64,000 bases of DNA from Paracoccaceae bacterium. GTDB taxonomy: Bacteria > Pseudomonadota > Alphaproteobacteria > Rhodobacterales > Rhodobacteraceae. Positions 7,674 through 15,563 of this stretch are shown here, in pieces. Location of the stretch: contig JAIXZY010000028.1 in NCBI GenBank assembly GCA_027489355.1, positions 36,950 through 100,949 on the forward strand. Reading direction: 5' to 3'. The notes beneath the pieces are model-generated. The model ran no database searches. It was not told the origin of the DNA and saw only the letters and a program-made list of their open reading frames with translations. Positions within the stretch are counted from its first letter, which is position 1, and each line of letters begins with the position of its first letter. The translations under genes were made by a program, and so were the position numbers.

Positions 7674-9028
7674 TGCTGTCGCTGCGCAAACGGGCCTGGA
7701 TCAGCGGCGGCATTGCGGCCCTGGTCTCGCTGACCGTCGGGGCCCTGATGTTGTACACCTTCCTGAACCAGCGGGTTCTGGACCGCTTCGACGCGGCGCT
7801 GGTGGACAGGCACACCCAGATCGTCGTCGCGCTGAGTTCGGTCTCGGACGATCCCGGCCAGCTGGGCGAGTTGCTGTTCGACCCCAAGTACCTGACCCCC
7901 TTCTCCGGTCGCTACTGGCAGGTGACCGGGGCGCACGGGCAGATCTACGGCTCTGCCTCGCTGCTGGACGCCACTCTGCCGGGGGCCGAGGCGGCCTCGC
8001 CGACGCTGGCCCTGTTCGACACCGCCAACCCGGAGGTCGAGGACGTGCGGGTGGCGCAGCAGCTGATCTCGCTGGAGGATGGCAGCACCTGGACTGTGGC
8101 GGTTGCCGAGTCGCTGACCGAACTGAATGCCGAACGGCGCGAGACGCGGCAGAGCCTGCTGGCCGCCTTCGCACTGGTGGCGGTGATCGGGCTGGCCAGC
8201 GTGCTGCTCCAGACAGCCTCGATCGTGAGACCCTTGGACCGGCTGCGGCGGGACGTGGCGCAGCGCTGGGAAAAGGACGAGGAACTGAACGAGGCCGACT
8301 ACCCCGAGGAGGTCGCCCCGCTGGTCGGCGACATCAACGGGCTTCTGGCGCGCAACCGCGAGATCATCGCCCGTTCGCGCCGGCAGGCTGCGGACCTGGC
8401 CCATGCGCTGAAAACGCCCTCGGCAATCCTGCGGAACGAGCTGACGCTGCTGGCGGAAAGCTCGCATGACATGGGCAAGGCGCTGGATGCACTGGACCGG
8501 GTGGACGCGCAGCTTGGGCGGTCGCTAGCACGGCTGCGGGCGTCGAACTCGGGCGAGTCGAGCCAAGTCAGGGCCGATCTCAGCCACTCGGTCGACCGGT
8601 TCCAGCGCATGTTCGGGATGCTGGCCAAGCGGGAGGGCAAGTCACTGGCCGTGACCTGCGATCCCGGCCTGACGATCCGCATGGACCCGCAGGACATCGA
8701 GGAAGTGCTGGGCAACCTTCTGGACAACGCGTTGAAATGGAGCCGGTCGGCAATGACGCTGACGGCCCGGAAGCGGCCCGCCGGGATCGAGGTGCGGATC
8801 GAGGATGACGGCCCGGGCATCCCCGAGGCCGACCGGGCCGAGGCGATGAAATCGGGGGCGAGGCTTGACACCTCGAAGCCGGGGACGGGGCTGGGGCTGG
8901 CCATCGCGGGGGACCTGTTGCAGGCCTATGGCGCGACGATCGCGCTGGAGGAGAGCGCGGCGCTGGGGGGGCTGGCGGTGCGGATCACGCTGCCGGTGGC
9001 GGGGGGCCGGGTGCGGAGCCGGGGCTAG
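7673..9028 (+). CDS. PhoQ-like sensor histidine kinase
   Basis: The 451-residue kinase has a membrane segment near 13-32, a periplasmic sensor of about 130 residues, and a second membrane segment near 160-180. A HAMP-like region follows, then the phosphoacceptor His244 in DLAHALKTPSAIL, N-box LGNLLDNALKWS, and G-boxes DDGPGIP and GTGLGLAIA. The H-box reads AHALKTP as in PhoQ-type kinases. It forms an operon with the response regulator. The ligand is unknown; the adjacent PepSY-like protein is a candidate accessory. Confidence 0.93.
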   Translation: MLSLRKRAWISGGIAALVSLTVGALMLYTFLNQRVLDRFDAALVDRHTQIVVALSSVSDDPGQLGELLFDPKYLTPFSGRYWQVTGAHGQIYGSASLLDATLPGAEAASPTLALFDTANPEVEDVRVAQQLISLEDGSTWTVAVAESLTELNAERRETRQSLLAAFALVAVIGLASVLLQTASIVRPLDRLRRDVAQRWEKDEELNEADYPEEVAPLVGDINGLLARNREIIARSRRQAADLAHALKTPSAILRNELTLLAESSHDMGKALDALDRVDAQLGRSLARLRASNSGESSQVRADLSHSVDRFQRMFGMLAKREGKSLAVTCDPGLTIRMDPQDIEEVLGNLLDNALKWSRSAMTLTARKRPAGIEVRIEDDGPGIPEADRAEAMKSGARLDTSKPGTGLGLAIAGDLLQAYGATIALEESAALGGLAVRITLPVAGGRVRSRG

Positions 9029-9039
9029 GCGCGGAAGGC

Positions 9040-9054
9040 TGTCCACGGTGGACA
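9040..9054. promoter_or_regulatory. 15-bp palindrome between convergent genes
   Basis: TGTCCAC (9040-9046) and GTGGACA (9048-9054) flank a single G, twelve bases past the kinase stop. The remaining gap to 9234 holds no recognisable gene. It could be a protein-binding dyad or part of a 3' end; there is no T tract to support a terminator. Confidence 0.25.
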
Positions 9055-9234
9055 ATATCCGATCAAACATAAAAATCCAAGACTTGGTCCTGGACGTTAG
9101 GGAAATCTTAAGCTTTGTCCGCGTCCGGGGTCGGGCGGTGGAGAGGCGCGACGGATCGTCCTGACGCAACCGGCGGGACGTGCCGGGCGCGCGCGATGGC
9201 GCCGCGAACGGGGACGGGACGGCGACTGGCGGCG

Positions 9235-10479
9235 TCACTCCGGCGGCAGGATCAGAATCGCGCGGAAGTCGTTGACATTGGTCAGCGTCGGGCCGGTGAC
9301 GACCTGACTGTCCGCCTTGGCGAAGAAGCTGTGGGCGTCGTTCCGCGCCAGGGCCTCGGCGGCACCGGGGGTGCTGAGCGTGGCGGGGCCGACCAGCGCC
9401 CCGGCCACTTCGGCAGCCCCGTCGACGCCGTCGGTATCGCAGGCGATGGCGTGGACCTGCGGGTGGCCGTCAAGGGCAAGCGCGAGGGCGAGGCAGAATT
9501 CGGCATTCGGCCCCCCTACCCCGTCGCCGGTGCGGGTGACGGTGAGTTCCCCTCCCGAAAGAAGGAGGACGGGCCGGTCGCCGGGGGCCAGGGTGGCGGC
9601 GATGTCGCGGGCCATTGCGGCCTGATCGCGGGCCACGTCGCGCGCTTCGCCCTCGATCCGGTCGCCGAGGGTGCGGATTTCGGCCTGGGGGGATGCCAAC
9701 TCGGCCGCGGCGGCGAGGGATTGGGCGGGGGCCGCGTAGATGACGTTCCGGGTGCGCGAGAGGCGCAGGTCGCCGGGTGGGACGACGCCGGAATGGTTGA
9801 GCGCGTCACGGGCGGACGCGGGGACAGGAATGGACCAGCGGTCGAGGATCGCGCGGGCGTCCTCGGGCGTCGTCGCGTCGCCAACGGTAGGGCCGGAGCC
9901 GATGAAGGCCGGGTCGTCCCCCGGAACGTCCGAGATCATCAGGGAGAGGAGTCTTGCCGGATAGGCGGCGGCGGAAAGCTGGCCGCCTTTCACGCGGCTG
10001 AGGTGCTTGCGGACCGTGTTCATCTGCACGATCGGCGCGCCGGAGGCGAGGAGAGCCGCGTTGACGTTCTGCTTCTCGGCCAATGTCATGCCATCGGCCG
10101 GGGCGCAGAGGAGCGCGGAGGCCCCGCCGGAGATGAGCGCGAGGACGAAGTCGTCTTCCGTGAGTCCATCCAGCAGCGCAAGCATGCGCTGGGTCGCGTC
10201 CACCCCGGCCTGGTCGGGGACCGGGTGGGCGGCCTCGACGATCTCGATCCCCTCGCAGGGGCGGGCATAGCCGTAGCGGGTGATGACAAGGCCCTGACAG
10301 GGACCCCAGGCGGCCTCGACCGCTTCGGCCATGCGGGCGGAGGCTTTTCCGGCCCCGATCACCAGCACGCGGCCCGTGGGCTTTTCGGGCAGGAAGGCTG
10401 CGAGCGACCGCATCGGGTCGGCGACCTCGACCGCCCGGTCGAAGAGCTGGCGGAGGAAACGGGCGGGGTCAGGGATCAT
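9235..10479 (-). CDS. Glycerate 2-kinase (GckA/TtuD, MOFRL family)
   Basis: The 414-residue protein matches type-2 glycerate kinase: an N-terminal domain with VLVIGAGKASARMAEAVE, LALISGGASALLCAPADG and the TVRKHLSRVKGGQL segment, then a MOFRL domain with LLLSGGELTVTRTGDGVGGPN and DTDGVDG. It phosphorylates D-glycerate to 2-phosphoglycerate, joining glycolysis. It is the last gene of the long minus-strand cluster, 59 bases after the LacI gene. Its presence, with the HpcH/HpaI aldolase at the other end, suggests that tartronate semialdehyde or glycerate is a pathway product. Confidence 0.92.
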   Translation of the reverse strand: MIPDPARFLRQLFDRAVEVADPMRSLAAFLPEKPTGRVLVIGAGKASARMAEAVEAAWGPCQGLVITRYGYARPCEGIEIVEAAHPVPDQAGVDATQRMLALLDGLTEDDFVLALISGGASALLCAPADGMTLAEKQNVNAALLASGAPIVQMNTVRKHLSRVKGGQLSAAAYPARLLSLMISDVPGDDPAFIGSGPTVGDATTPEDARAILDRWSIPVPASARDALNHSGVVPPGDLRLSRTRNVIYAAPAQSLAAAAELASPQAEIRTLGDRIEGEARDVARDQAAMARDIAATLAPGDRPVLLLSGGELTVTRTGDGVGGPNAEFCLALALALDGHPQVHAIACDTDGVDGAAEVAGALVGPATLSTPGAAEALARNDAHSFFAKADSQVVTGPTLTNVNDFRAILILPPE

Positions 10480-10499
10480 CCGGCAACCTCATCTGGAGA

Positions 10500-10520
10500 C
10501 GAGTCTTCTGCGAAAACTCG
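10500..10520. repeat. Imperfect TTCTGCGAA-type hairpin
   Basis: CGAGTCTTC (10500-10508), TGC, then GAAAACTCG (10512-10520) forms a nine-base stem with one mismatch. The TTC-TGC-GAA core matches the perfect hairpins at 50573-50627. It lies in the 59-base gap between the LacI gene and glycerate kinase. Confidence 0.5.
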
Positions 10521-10538
10521 CGTTCTGGACCTGCGCGG

Positions 10539-11534
10539 TCAAAGGCTGGACGCGCGGGGGATCAATGTGACGGGTGTAATGGTTTCCGGCGCGGGGTGAT
10601 GGTCGTTTTCCAGCCATTCCAGCACCGTTTCCGCCATTTTCCGCCCGAAACCGGCAATGTCGCAGCGGACGGAGGAAAGCGCGGGGTACACCTGTGCGCA
10701 ATCCTCGATGTCGTCGAAGCCGACGATCTTCAGGCTTTTGCCGACGGCGCGGCCCTGTTCCGCGCAGCCCGTCAGGAGGCCCAGCGCGGTAAGGTCGTTG
10801 AAGCAAAGAACCGCGTCGACGGTGGGGTGGTGTTCGGCAAGGCGGCGGGCGGCTTCACGCCCGAAGGCGCGGCCGGGGCGGCCGGGGAGGTGGAGGGGTT
10901 TGAGGCCGTGGGTCGCGAGAGTGTCGAGGTAGCCGGACATGCGGAGCTGCGTGACGGCGCGGCCTTCGAGCCCGCCGACGAAGGTGATGTTGCGGGCGCC
11001 TTGGGCGAGGAGATGTTCGGTGGCGAGGCGGGATCCGGTGGGGTAGTCGGGGGCGGCGAAGGGGGCGCGGCTGGTGGGGACGACCTGGCGCAGGACTTGC
11101 AGCGCGGGGACATTGGCGCGGGCGATGGCGTCGAAGGCAGTCTCGTCGCCGTAGGCCGGGGAGACGATGAGGGCCGAGACGCCGTGTTCCAGCATGGCGC
11201 CCACGACCTGGGCTTGCAGGGCCGGGTCTTCGTCGGTGTTGGCAAGGACGGTGGCGTAGCCCCTTGCCGAGAGGGCCATCTGGAGCGAGGTGGCGAATTC
11301 GGTGAAGAAGGGGTTCCGGAGGTCGTTGATGACGACCCCGATGAGGCCTGCGTTGGCGGAGCGCAGGTTGGCGGCGGCGCGGTTGTAGACATAGCCAAGT
11401 TGCGCCATCGCGCGGCGGACGTCGTCGCGGGTTTCCTGTTTGACGAGCGGGCTGTTCTGCAGGACCAGGCTGACGGTCGATTTGGAGACGCCCGCAAGCG
11501 TCGCCACGTCGATGATCGTCGGCCGTTTGTCCAT
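10539..11534 (-). CDS. LacI-family transcriptional regulator
   Basis: The 331-residue protein begins with a LacI helix-turn-helix (TIIDVATLAGVSKSTVSLVL) and hinge helix, then a periplasmic-binding-like effector domain (IGVVINDLRNPFF, FNDLTALGL, IVGFDDIEDC). Such proteins bind a sugar or related effector and repress sugar genes. It overlaps the DUF993 gene by one base (TGATG) and lies inside the catabolic cluster it probably controls. Two LacI-type dyads at 26318-26353 before the first cluster gene are its likely operators; this is an inference. Confidence 0.92.
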   Translation of the reverse strand: MDKRPTIIDVATLAGVSKSTVSLVLQNSPLVKQETRDDVRRAMAQLGYVYNRAAANLRSANAGLIGVVINDLRNPFFTEFATSLQMALSARGYATVLANTDEDPALQAQVVGAMLEHGVSALIVSPAYGDETAFDAIARANVPALQVLRQVVPTSRAPFAAPDYPTGSRLATEHLLAQGARNITFVGGLEGRAVTQLRMSGYLDTLATHGLKPLHLPGRPGRAFGREAARRLAEHHPTVDAVLCFNDLTALGLLTGCAEQGRAVGKSLKIVGFDDIEDCAQVYPALSSVRCDIAGFGRKMAETVLEWLENDHHPAPETITPVTLIPRASSL

Positions 11535-12697
11535 CAGTCCTGGTCGATCCCGTGAAGGGCGAGGAGCGTTCTCATCCGCGCTTCTGCCAGATCGGGGTTG
11601 GAAAGCAAACCCGCCTGGTCGGCAAGGCGGAAGACCTGGGCGTAGTGGGTGATGTCGCGGGAGGACTGGAAGCCTGCGGGCATCATGAAGTGGCGCTGGT
11701 GGCCGTTGAGCCACGACAGGAACGCGATGCCGGCCTTGTAGAAGCGGGTGGGGGCGCGGAAGATTTCGCGGGACAGCGGGACGGTGGGGGTGAGGAGGTG
11801 GTGGTAGGTCCTGGTGTCGCCCTGCGCCAGGGCTTCGAGGGCTTGCGACGCGGCGGGGGCGATGGCGGCGAAGATGCCGAGAAGAGCGTGGGAGTGGTGC
11901 GTGCCGTCGCCCTCGATGAGCGGAGCGTAGTTGAAGTCGTCGCCGGTGTAGAGGCGGACGCCCGCGGGGAGTTTGGCGCGGAATTCTTCCTCGTGGGCCT
12001 GGTCGAGGAGGGAGATCTTGATGCCGTCCACTTTAGCGGGGTTTTCCGCGATGAGGGTCAGGACGAAGTCGGAGGCCTTGGCGATATCGGTGTGGCCCCA
12101 ATAGCCGGTAAGGGCAGGGTCGAACATCGGCCCAAGCCAGTGAAGGATGACCGGTTGTGCGGCCTGGTCGATCAGGCGGCGGTAGACGTGCTGGTAGGTG
12201 TCCTGGGTGGCGTCGATGGCGGTGAAGGCGCGGGAGGCCATGAGGATGAGCTGGCCGCCGGCGGCCTCGATGGCCTCGGCCTGTTCGGTGTAGGCGGATA
12301 GGATGGCGTCGGGGGTGGTGAGGTTTGTCGCTTGGTCGGTCCCGGCCCCGCAGGCGACTCGGGGCTGCATCGGGTGGGCCCTGGCGGCGCGCATGGTGCG
12401 CTGGATCAGATCGAGCGCCGTGGGCCAGTCCACGCCCATCCCGCGTTGGGCGGTGTCCATCGCCTCGGCGAGGTGGAGGCCCTGGTCCCAGAGCTGTTGG
12501 CGGAAGGCCAGCGTCGCGTCCCAGTCGACGGCGGGGCGGGTGTCCCAGGGGTTTCGTTCGCGGAGCGGGTCGGAGACGACGTGGGCCGCGGCGAAGGCGG
12601 TGCGGGTGAGCGGCGTGCGGGGGGCGCGCGGCGTGAGAGGGGTGCCGGTGAGGCGGTAGGGATGGAGCTGTGCGTCGGCGGTGGGGAGGGTCAGCAT
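11534..12697 (-). CDS. DUF993 family protein, DapA-like TIM barrel
   Basis: This protein of about 387 residues fits the DUF993 family, annotated broadly as dihydrodipicolinate-synthase-like. Segments such as GGQLILMASRAFTAI, VILHWLGPMFDP, KVDGIKISLLD and RLYTGDDFNY follow a TIM-barrel rhythm with KISLLD at the place of the Schiff-base lysine. ATG 12697 is preceded by GGAAGG. An aldolase or retro-aldolase step is plausible; the family has no activity I can name with confidence. It sits between Dabb and LacI genes in the sugar cluster. Confidence 0.7.
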   Translation of the reverse strand: MLTLPTADAQLHPYRLTGTPLTPRAPRTPLTRTAFAAAHVVSDPLRERNPWDTRPAVDWDATLAFRQQLWDQGLHLAEAMDTAQRGMGVDWPTALDLIQRTMRAARAHPMQPRVACGAGTDQATNLTTPDAILSAYTEQAEAIEAAGGQLILMASRAFTAIDATQDTYQHVYRRLIDQAAQPVILHWLGPMFDPALTGYWGHTDIAKASDFVLTLIAENPAKVDGIKISLLDQAHEEEFRAKLPAGVRLYTGDDFNYAPLIEGDGTHHSHALLGIFAAIAPAASQALEALAQGDTRTYHHLLTPTVPLSREIFRAPTRFYKAGIAFLSWLNGHQRHFMMPAGFQSSRDITHYAQVFRLADQAGLLSNPDLAEARMRTLLALHGIDQD

Positions 12698-12785
12698 GGC
12701 GGGGCCTTCCGGGCGGTTTCGAAATGGAGCGCTGGCGCGCAAGGCTTTTGTCTCGTCGGCGCGCTTGCGCGCTTCTCCTCGGTCG

Positions 12786-12838
12786 TTGGGGGCGCTTCGC
12801 CCCCCAAGCCCCCCGAGAGTATTTCTGAAAAGAGCAAG
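12786..12838 (-). terminator. 3'-end element: G/C hairpin beside AGTATTT block
   Basis: A hairpin with arms TTGGGGGCG and CGCCCCCCAA (12786-12807, one-base bulge) stands beside CCCCCCGAGAGTATTT. It lies just past the stop of the Dabb gene and inside the 152-base gap to DUF993, the largest gap in the cluster. It resembles the element at 902-947 and may cause partial termination. No gene is seen in the gap. Confidence 0.4.
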
Positions 12839-12849
12839 GGCATGGGGCC

Positions 12850-13152
12850 TCAGCAGGGGAGGTCGAAGACGAGGATGCCGTCTAGGCCGCCTTCCGCGGC
12901 GGCGACGAGGGCAGCTCCGACACGTTTGTGGTCGGGGTGGGCCTGGTAGGAGGCGAGTGCGTCCCAGTCCGTGAAGTCGACGGTGAAGCCGTGGAGGTAG
13001 CCGCGTTCGATCTGCTCGGGGCTTTCGGAGCAGCCGGAGTGGATGGCGAGGATGCCGGGGAGGTTCAGGCTGTGGAGGTCGGCGAAGATGCCTTGGATGT
13101 GGTCCTCGGTGACTTCGGGGCGGAGTTTGATCAGGACGATGTGGCGGATCAT
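12850..13152 (-). CDS. Dabb (stress-responsive A/B barrel) domain protein
   Basis: The 100-residue protein begins MIRHIVLIKLRPEVTEDHI and contains the typical Dabb pattern: a conserved early His, a central YLHGFTVDFTDWDALASYQAHPDH and an acidic end. Dabb proteins are small ferredoxin-like dimers; some act as cyclases or in sugar and aromatic catabolism clusters, but most are uncharacterised. The ATG overlaps the stop of the GMC gene (ATGA), so it is co-translated with it. Confidence 0.88.
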   Translation of the reverse strand: MIRHIVLIKLRPEVTEDHIQGIFADLHSLNLPGILAIHSGCSESPEQIERGYLHGFTVDFTDWDALASYQAHPDHKRVGAALVAAAEGGLDGILVFDLPC

Positions 13153-14723
13153 GCGGCGGCTCCCTTGATCAGGTCGGCGGCTTTCTCGGCGATCATGATG
13201 GTGGCGGCGTTGGTGTTCGACGAGACCACGGTGGGCATGATCGAGGCGTCGACGACGCGGAGGTTTTGGATGCCGTTGAAGCGGAGGGTGGGGTCGACGA
13301 CGGCCTCCATGTCGCTCCCCATGCGGCAGGTGCCTGCGGGGTGGTGGTCGGTCTTGGCGTTCTTCACGGCGTAGTTAAAGTAGTCCTGATCGGTGCGGAC
13401 CTCGGGACCGGGGAGGCGTTCGGCGAGGACGAAGGGTTTCAGCGCGGGCTGGCGCATGATCTCTTGCGCGAGTTTGAGGCCCTTGATCGACATCTCGCGG
13501 TCGTAGGGGTCTTCCCAGTAATTCGGGTCGATCAGGGGGGCGGCCTTGGGGTCTGATGACGCAAGCCGGACGGTGCCGCGGCTGCGGGGGCGGAGGAAGG
13601 CGGAGTTGAGGGTAACGCCACCCTGGGGCATGGCGGCGACGCCAGCCTCGATGCCGGAGCCGAGGCCGAGGTGGAACTGGATGTCGGGGGAGCGGGCGGA
13701 GGGGTCGGCGTACCAGAAGCCGCCGGTCTCGAAGAGGGACGACGCCACTGGCCCCTTGCGGGTCAGGAGGTATTGCAGGCCCGCGAGGACCGACCAGTGC
13801 GGTTTGGCGTAACGGTCGTAGGTGTGGGGGCCGGTGCATTCGGCGATGACGAAGAGGTCGAGGTGGTCCTGCAGGTTCGCGCCCACCTGCGGGCGGTCGA
13901 GAACGACGGGGATGCCGAGGCGTTGGAGATCGTCGGCCGGGCCGATGCCGGAGAGTTGCAGGAGGCGGGGGGAGCCGATGGCACCGGAGGAGAGAATGAC
14001 TTCGGTCGCGGCGCGGTGGGTTTCTTCGGTCGTCTGGACGCCTGTCGCCCTGCCCTTTTCGATCACGATCCGCAGGACCTGCTGGCCGGTCTTCACGGTC
14101 AGGTTCGGGCGGTTCAGGGCGGGTTTCAGGAAGGCCGTCGACGTGGAGGAGCGACGGTACCAGCGCTGGGTCAGCTGGTAGTAGCCGAGGCCGTCCTGCA
14201 TCTCGCCGGTGAAGTCGCGGTTCCTTGGGATGCCGATCTCGGCCCCGGCGGCGAAGAAGGCTTCGCAGATCGGGAGGGGGGCGCGGGGCTGGCTGACGCC
14301 GAGGGGGCCGTCTTTCCCGTGGTAGCGGTTGTCGTGGGTGTCGTTCGTTTCGGACTTGCGGAAATAGGGGAGAACATCCTCATACCCCCAGCCGGGGCAG
14401 CCCATCTGGCGCCAGTCGTCGTAGTCCTGCGCGTTGCCGCGGGTGTAGAGCTGGGCGTTGATCGAGGAGCCGCCGCCGATCACCTTGGCCTGGGTGTAGC
14501 GGATCTGCATGCCCTTCATGTGGCGCTGCGGGACGGTCTGCCAGCCCCAGGAGCCGATGCCCTTGGTCATCTTCGCGAAACCCGCGGGGAGGTGGTAGAA
14601 CGGGTGGCGGTCGCGGCCCCCGGCTTCGAGGAGGAGGACCTTTGCGGCTTGGTTCTCGCTCAGGCGGGCGGCGAGGACGCAACCGGCAGAGCCGCCGCCG
14701 ATGATGATGTAGTCGTAGGTCAT
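13149..14723 (-). CDS. GMC-family FAD oxidoreductase (choline dehydrogenase-like)
   Basis: The 524-residue flavoenzyme shows the N-terminal FAD fold (DYIIIGGGSAGCVLAARL), GMC signature 1 (GGGSSINAQLYTRGNAQDYDDW spans 101-122), signature 2 (SSGAIGSPRLLQLSGIG) and the C-terminal catalytic His in HHPAGTCRMG with an Asn/His pair near NTNAATIMIAEKAA. It has no signal peptide, so it is cytoplasmic. It oxidises an alcohol or sugar hydroxyl to a carbonyl; the substrate is unknown. Coupled to the Dabb gene by ATGA. It is the second GMC enzyme of the same cluster. Confidence 0.92.
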   Translation of the reverse strand: MTYDYIIIGGGSAGCVLAARLSENQAAKVLLLEAGGRDRHPFYHLPAGFAKMTKGIGSWGWQTVPQRHMKGMQIRYTQAKVIGGGSSINAQLYTRGNAQDYDDWRQMGCPGWGYEDVLPYFRKSETNDTHDNRYHGKDGPLGVSQPRAPLPICEAFFAAGAEIGIPRNRDFTGEMQDGLGYYQLTQRWYRRSSTSTAFLKPALNRPNLTVKTGQQVLRIVIEKGRATGVQTTEETHRAATEVILSSGAIGSPRLLQLSGIGPADDLQRLGIPVVLDRPQVGANLQDHLDLFVIAECTGPHTYDRYAKPHWSVLAGLQYLLTRKGPVASSLFETGGFWYADPSARSPDIQFHLGLGSGIEAGVAAMPQGGVTLNSAFLRPRSRGTVRLASSDPKAAPLIDPNYWEDPYDREMSIKGLKLAQEIMRQPALKPFVLAERLPGPEVRTDQDYFNYAVKNAKTDHHPAGTCRMGSDMEAVVDPTLRFNGIQNLRVVDASIMPTVVSSNTNAATIMIAEKAADLIKGAAA

Positions 14724-14748
14724 TGGAGTGCTCCGGTGCGGCCGGGAA

Positions 14749-14795
14749 CCAAGAATTTTCGAAAATTCTTGGCAAAAGTTTTCGAAAACTTTTGC
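14749..14795. repeat. Paired perfect palindromes (TTCGAA type)
   Basis: Two perfect 24-base palindromes share one base: one at 14749-14772 with half-arm CCAAGAATTTTC and one at 14772-14795 with half-arm GCAAAAGTTTTC. They fill the gap between the GMC gene start and the upstream SDR stop. Similar pairs lie at 18207-18251 and 20067-20113; the second palindrome here is identical to the first one at 20067. Either strand's RNA would fold into two hairpins with a TTCG-centred tip. Confidence 0.85.
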
Positions 14796-14810
14796 GGGTG
14801 GCGCATGGGG

Positions 14811-15563
14811 TTACAGTCTTTCTATCGAGAGGCCGCCGTCGACGGGAAGGACGGCCCCGGTGGCGAAGGCGAGTTGTCCGGTGACGAGGGGGATCACGGC
14901 CTGGCCGATGTCCGACGGCTGGCCCCAGCGACCGGCGGGGACGAGGCCATCGGCGATGCGGGCGTCGTATCTGTCTTTCACGCCGGCGGTCATGCCGGTC
15001 TCGATGATGCCGGGGCGCAGCTCGAAGACGCCGATGTTGTGCGGGGCGAGGCGGAGTGCGAGGGTCTGGGCGGCCATCGATGCGGCGGCCTTGGAGATGC
15101 AGTAGTCGGCGCGTTCGGGACTCGCCATCTGGGCCGAGACGGAGGTGACGAAGGTGATGGAGCGGTAGTGGTCGCTGGTCGCGGCGAGCATCCGTTTTGC
15201 GACCTGTTGGGCAAGGAAGAAGCTCCCCTTGAGGTTGATGTCGAGGATCCAGTCGAGGTTTTCGGGCGTCAGGTCCAGCAGGTCGCCACGGACCTTGGCG
15301 GCGACGCCCGCGTTCAGGATGAGGGCGGCGACGGGGCCCTGCGCGGCCTCGATCCGGTCGAGAAGCGCGGGGATGGCGGAAAGGTCGGCTAGGTTGTGCT
15401 GGTAGTAGCGGGTGTCGGGGCCAAGGGGATGCAAGGCCCTTGCAGCCTCGGCTTCGGGGGGCAGCGAGGCGATGGCGAGGCGGAAGCCGTGGGTGGCAAG
15501 GGCCTCAGCGATGCCGAGGCCGATGCCTTGCTGGCCTCCGGTGATGAGCGCGAGGGGGGTCAT
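14811..15563 (-). CDS. SDR-family oxidoreductase
   Basis: The 250-residue short-chain dehydrogenase has the NAD(P) motif TGGQQGIGLGIA, LNAG in the fourth strand, catalytic Ser in FVTSVSAQ, and the YxxxK site as YCISK. It ends with the usual PVDGG. It reversibly oxidises a secondary alcohol, probably a cluster intermediate. Translation is coupled to the upstream GMC gene by an ATGA overlap (15560-15563). Confidence 0.9.
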   Translation of the reverse strand: MTPLALITGGQQGIGLGIAEALATHGFRLAIASLPPEAEAARALHPLGPDTRYYQHNLADLSAIPALLDRIEAAQGPVAALILNAGVAAKVRGDLLDLTPENLDWILDINLKGSFFLAQQVAKRMLAATSDHYRSITFVTSVSAQMASPERADYCISKAAASMAAQTLALRLAPHNIGVFELRPGIIETGMTAGVKDRYDARIADGLVPAGRWGQPSDIGQAVIPLVTGQLAFATGAVLPVDGGLSIERL

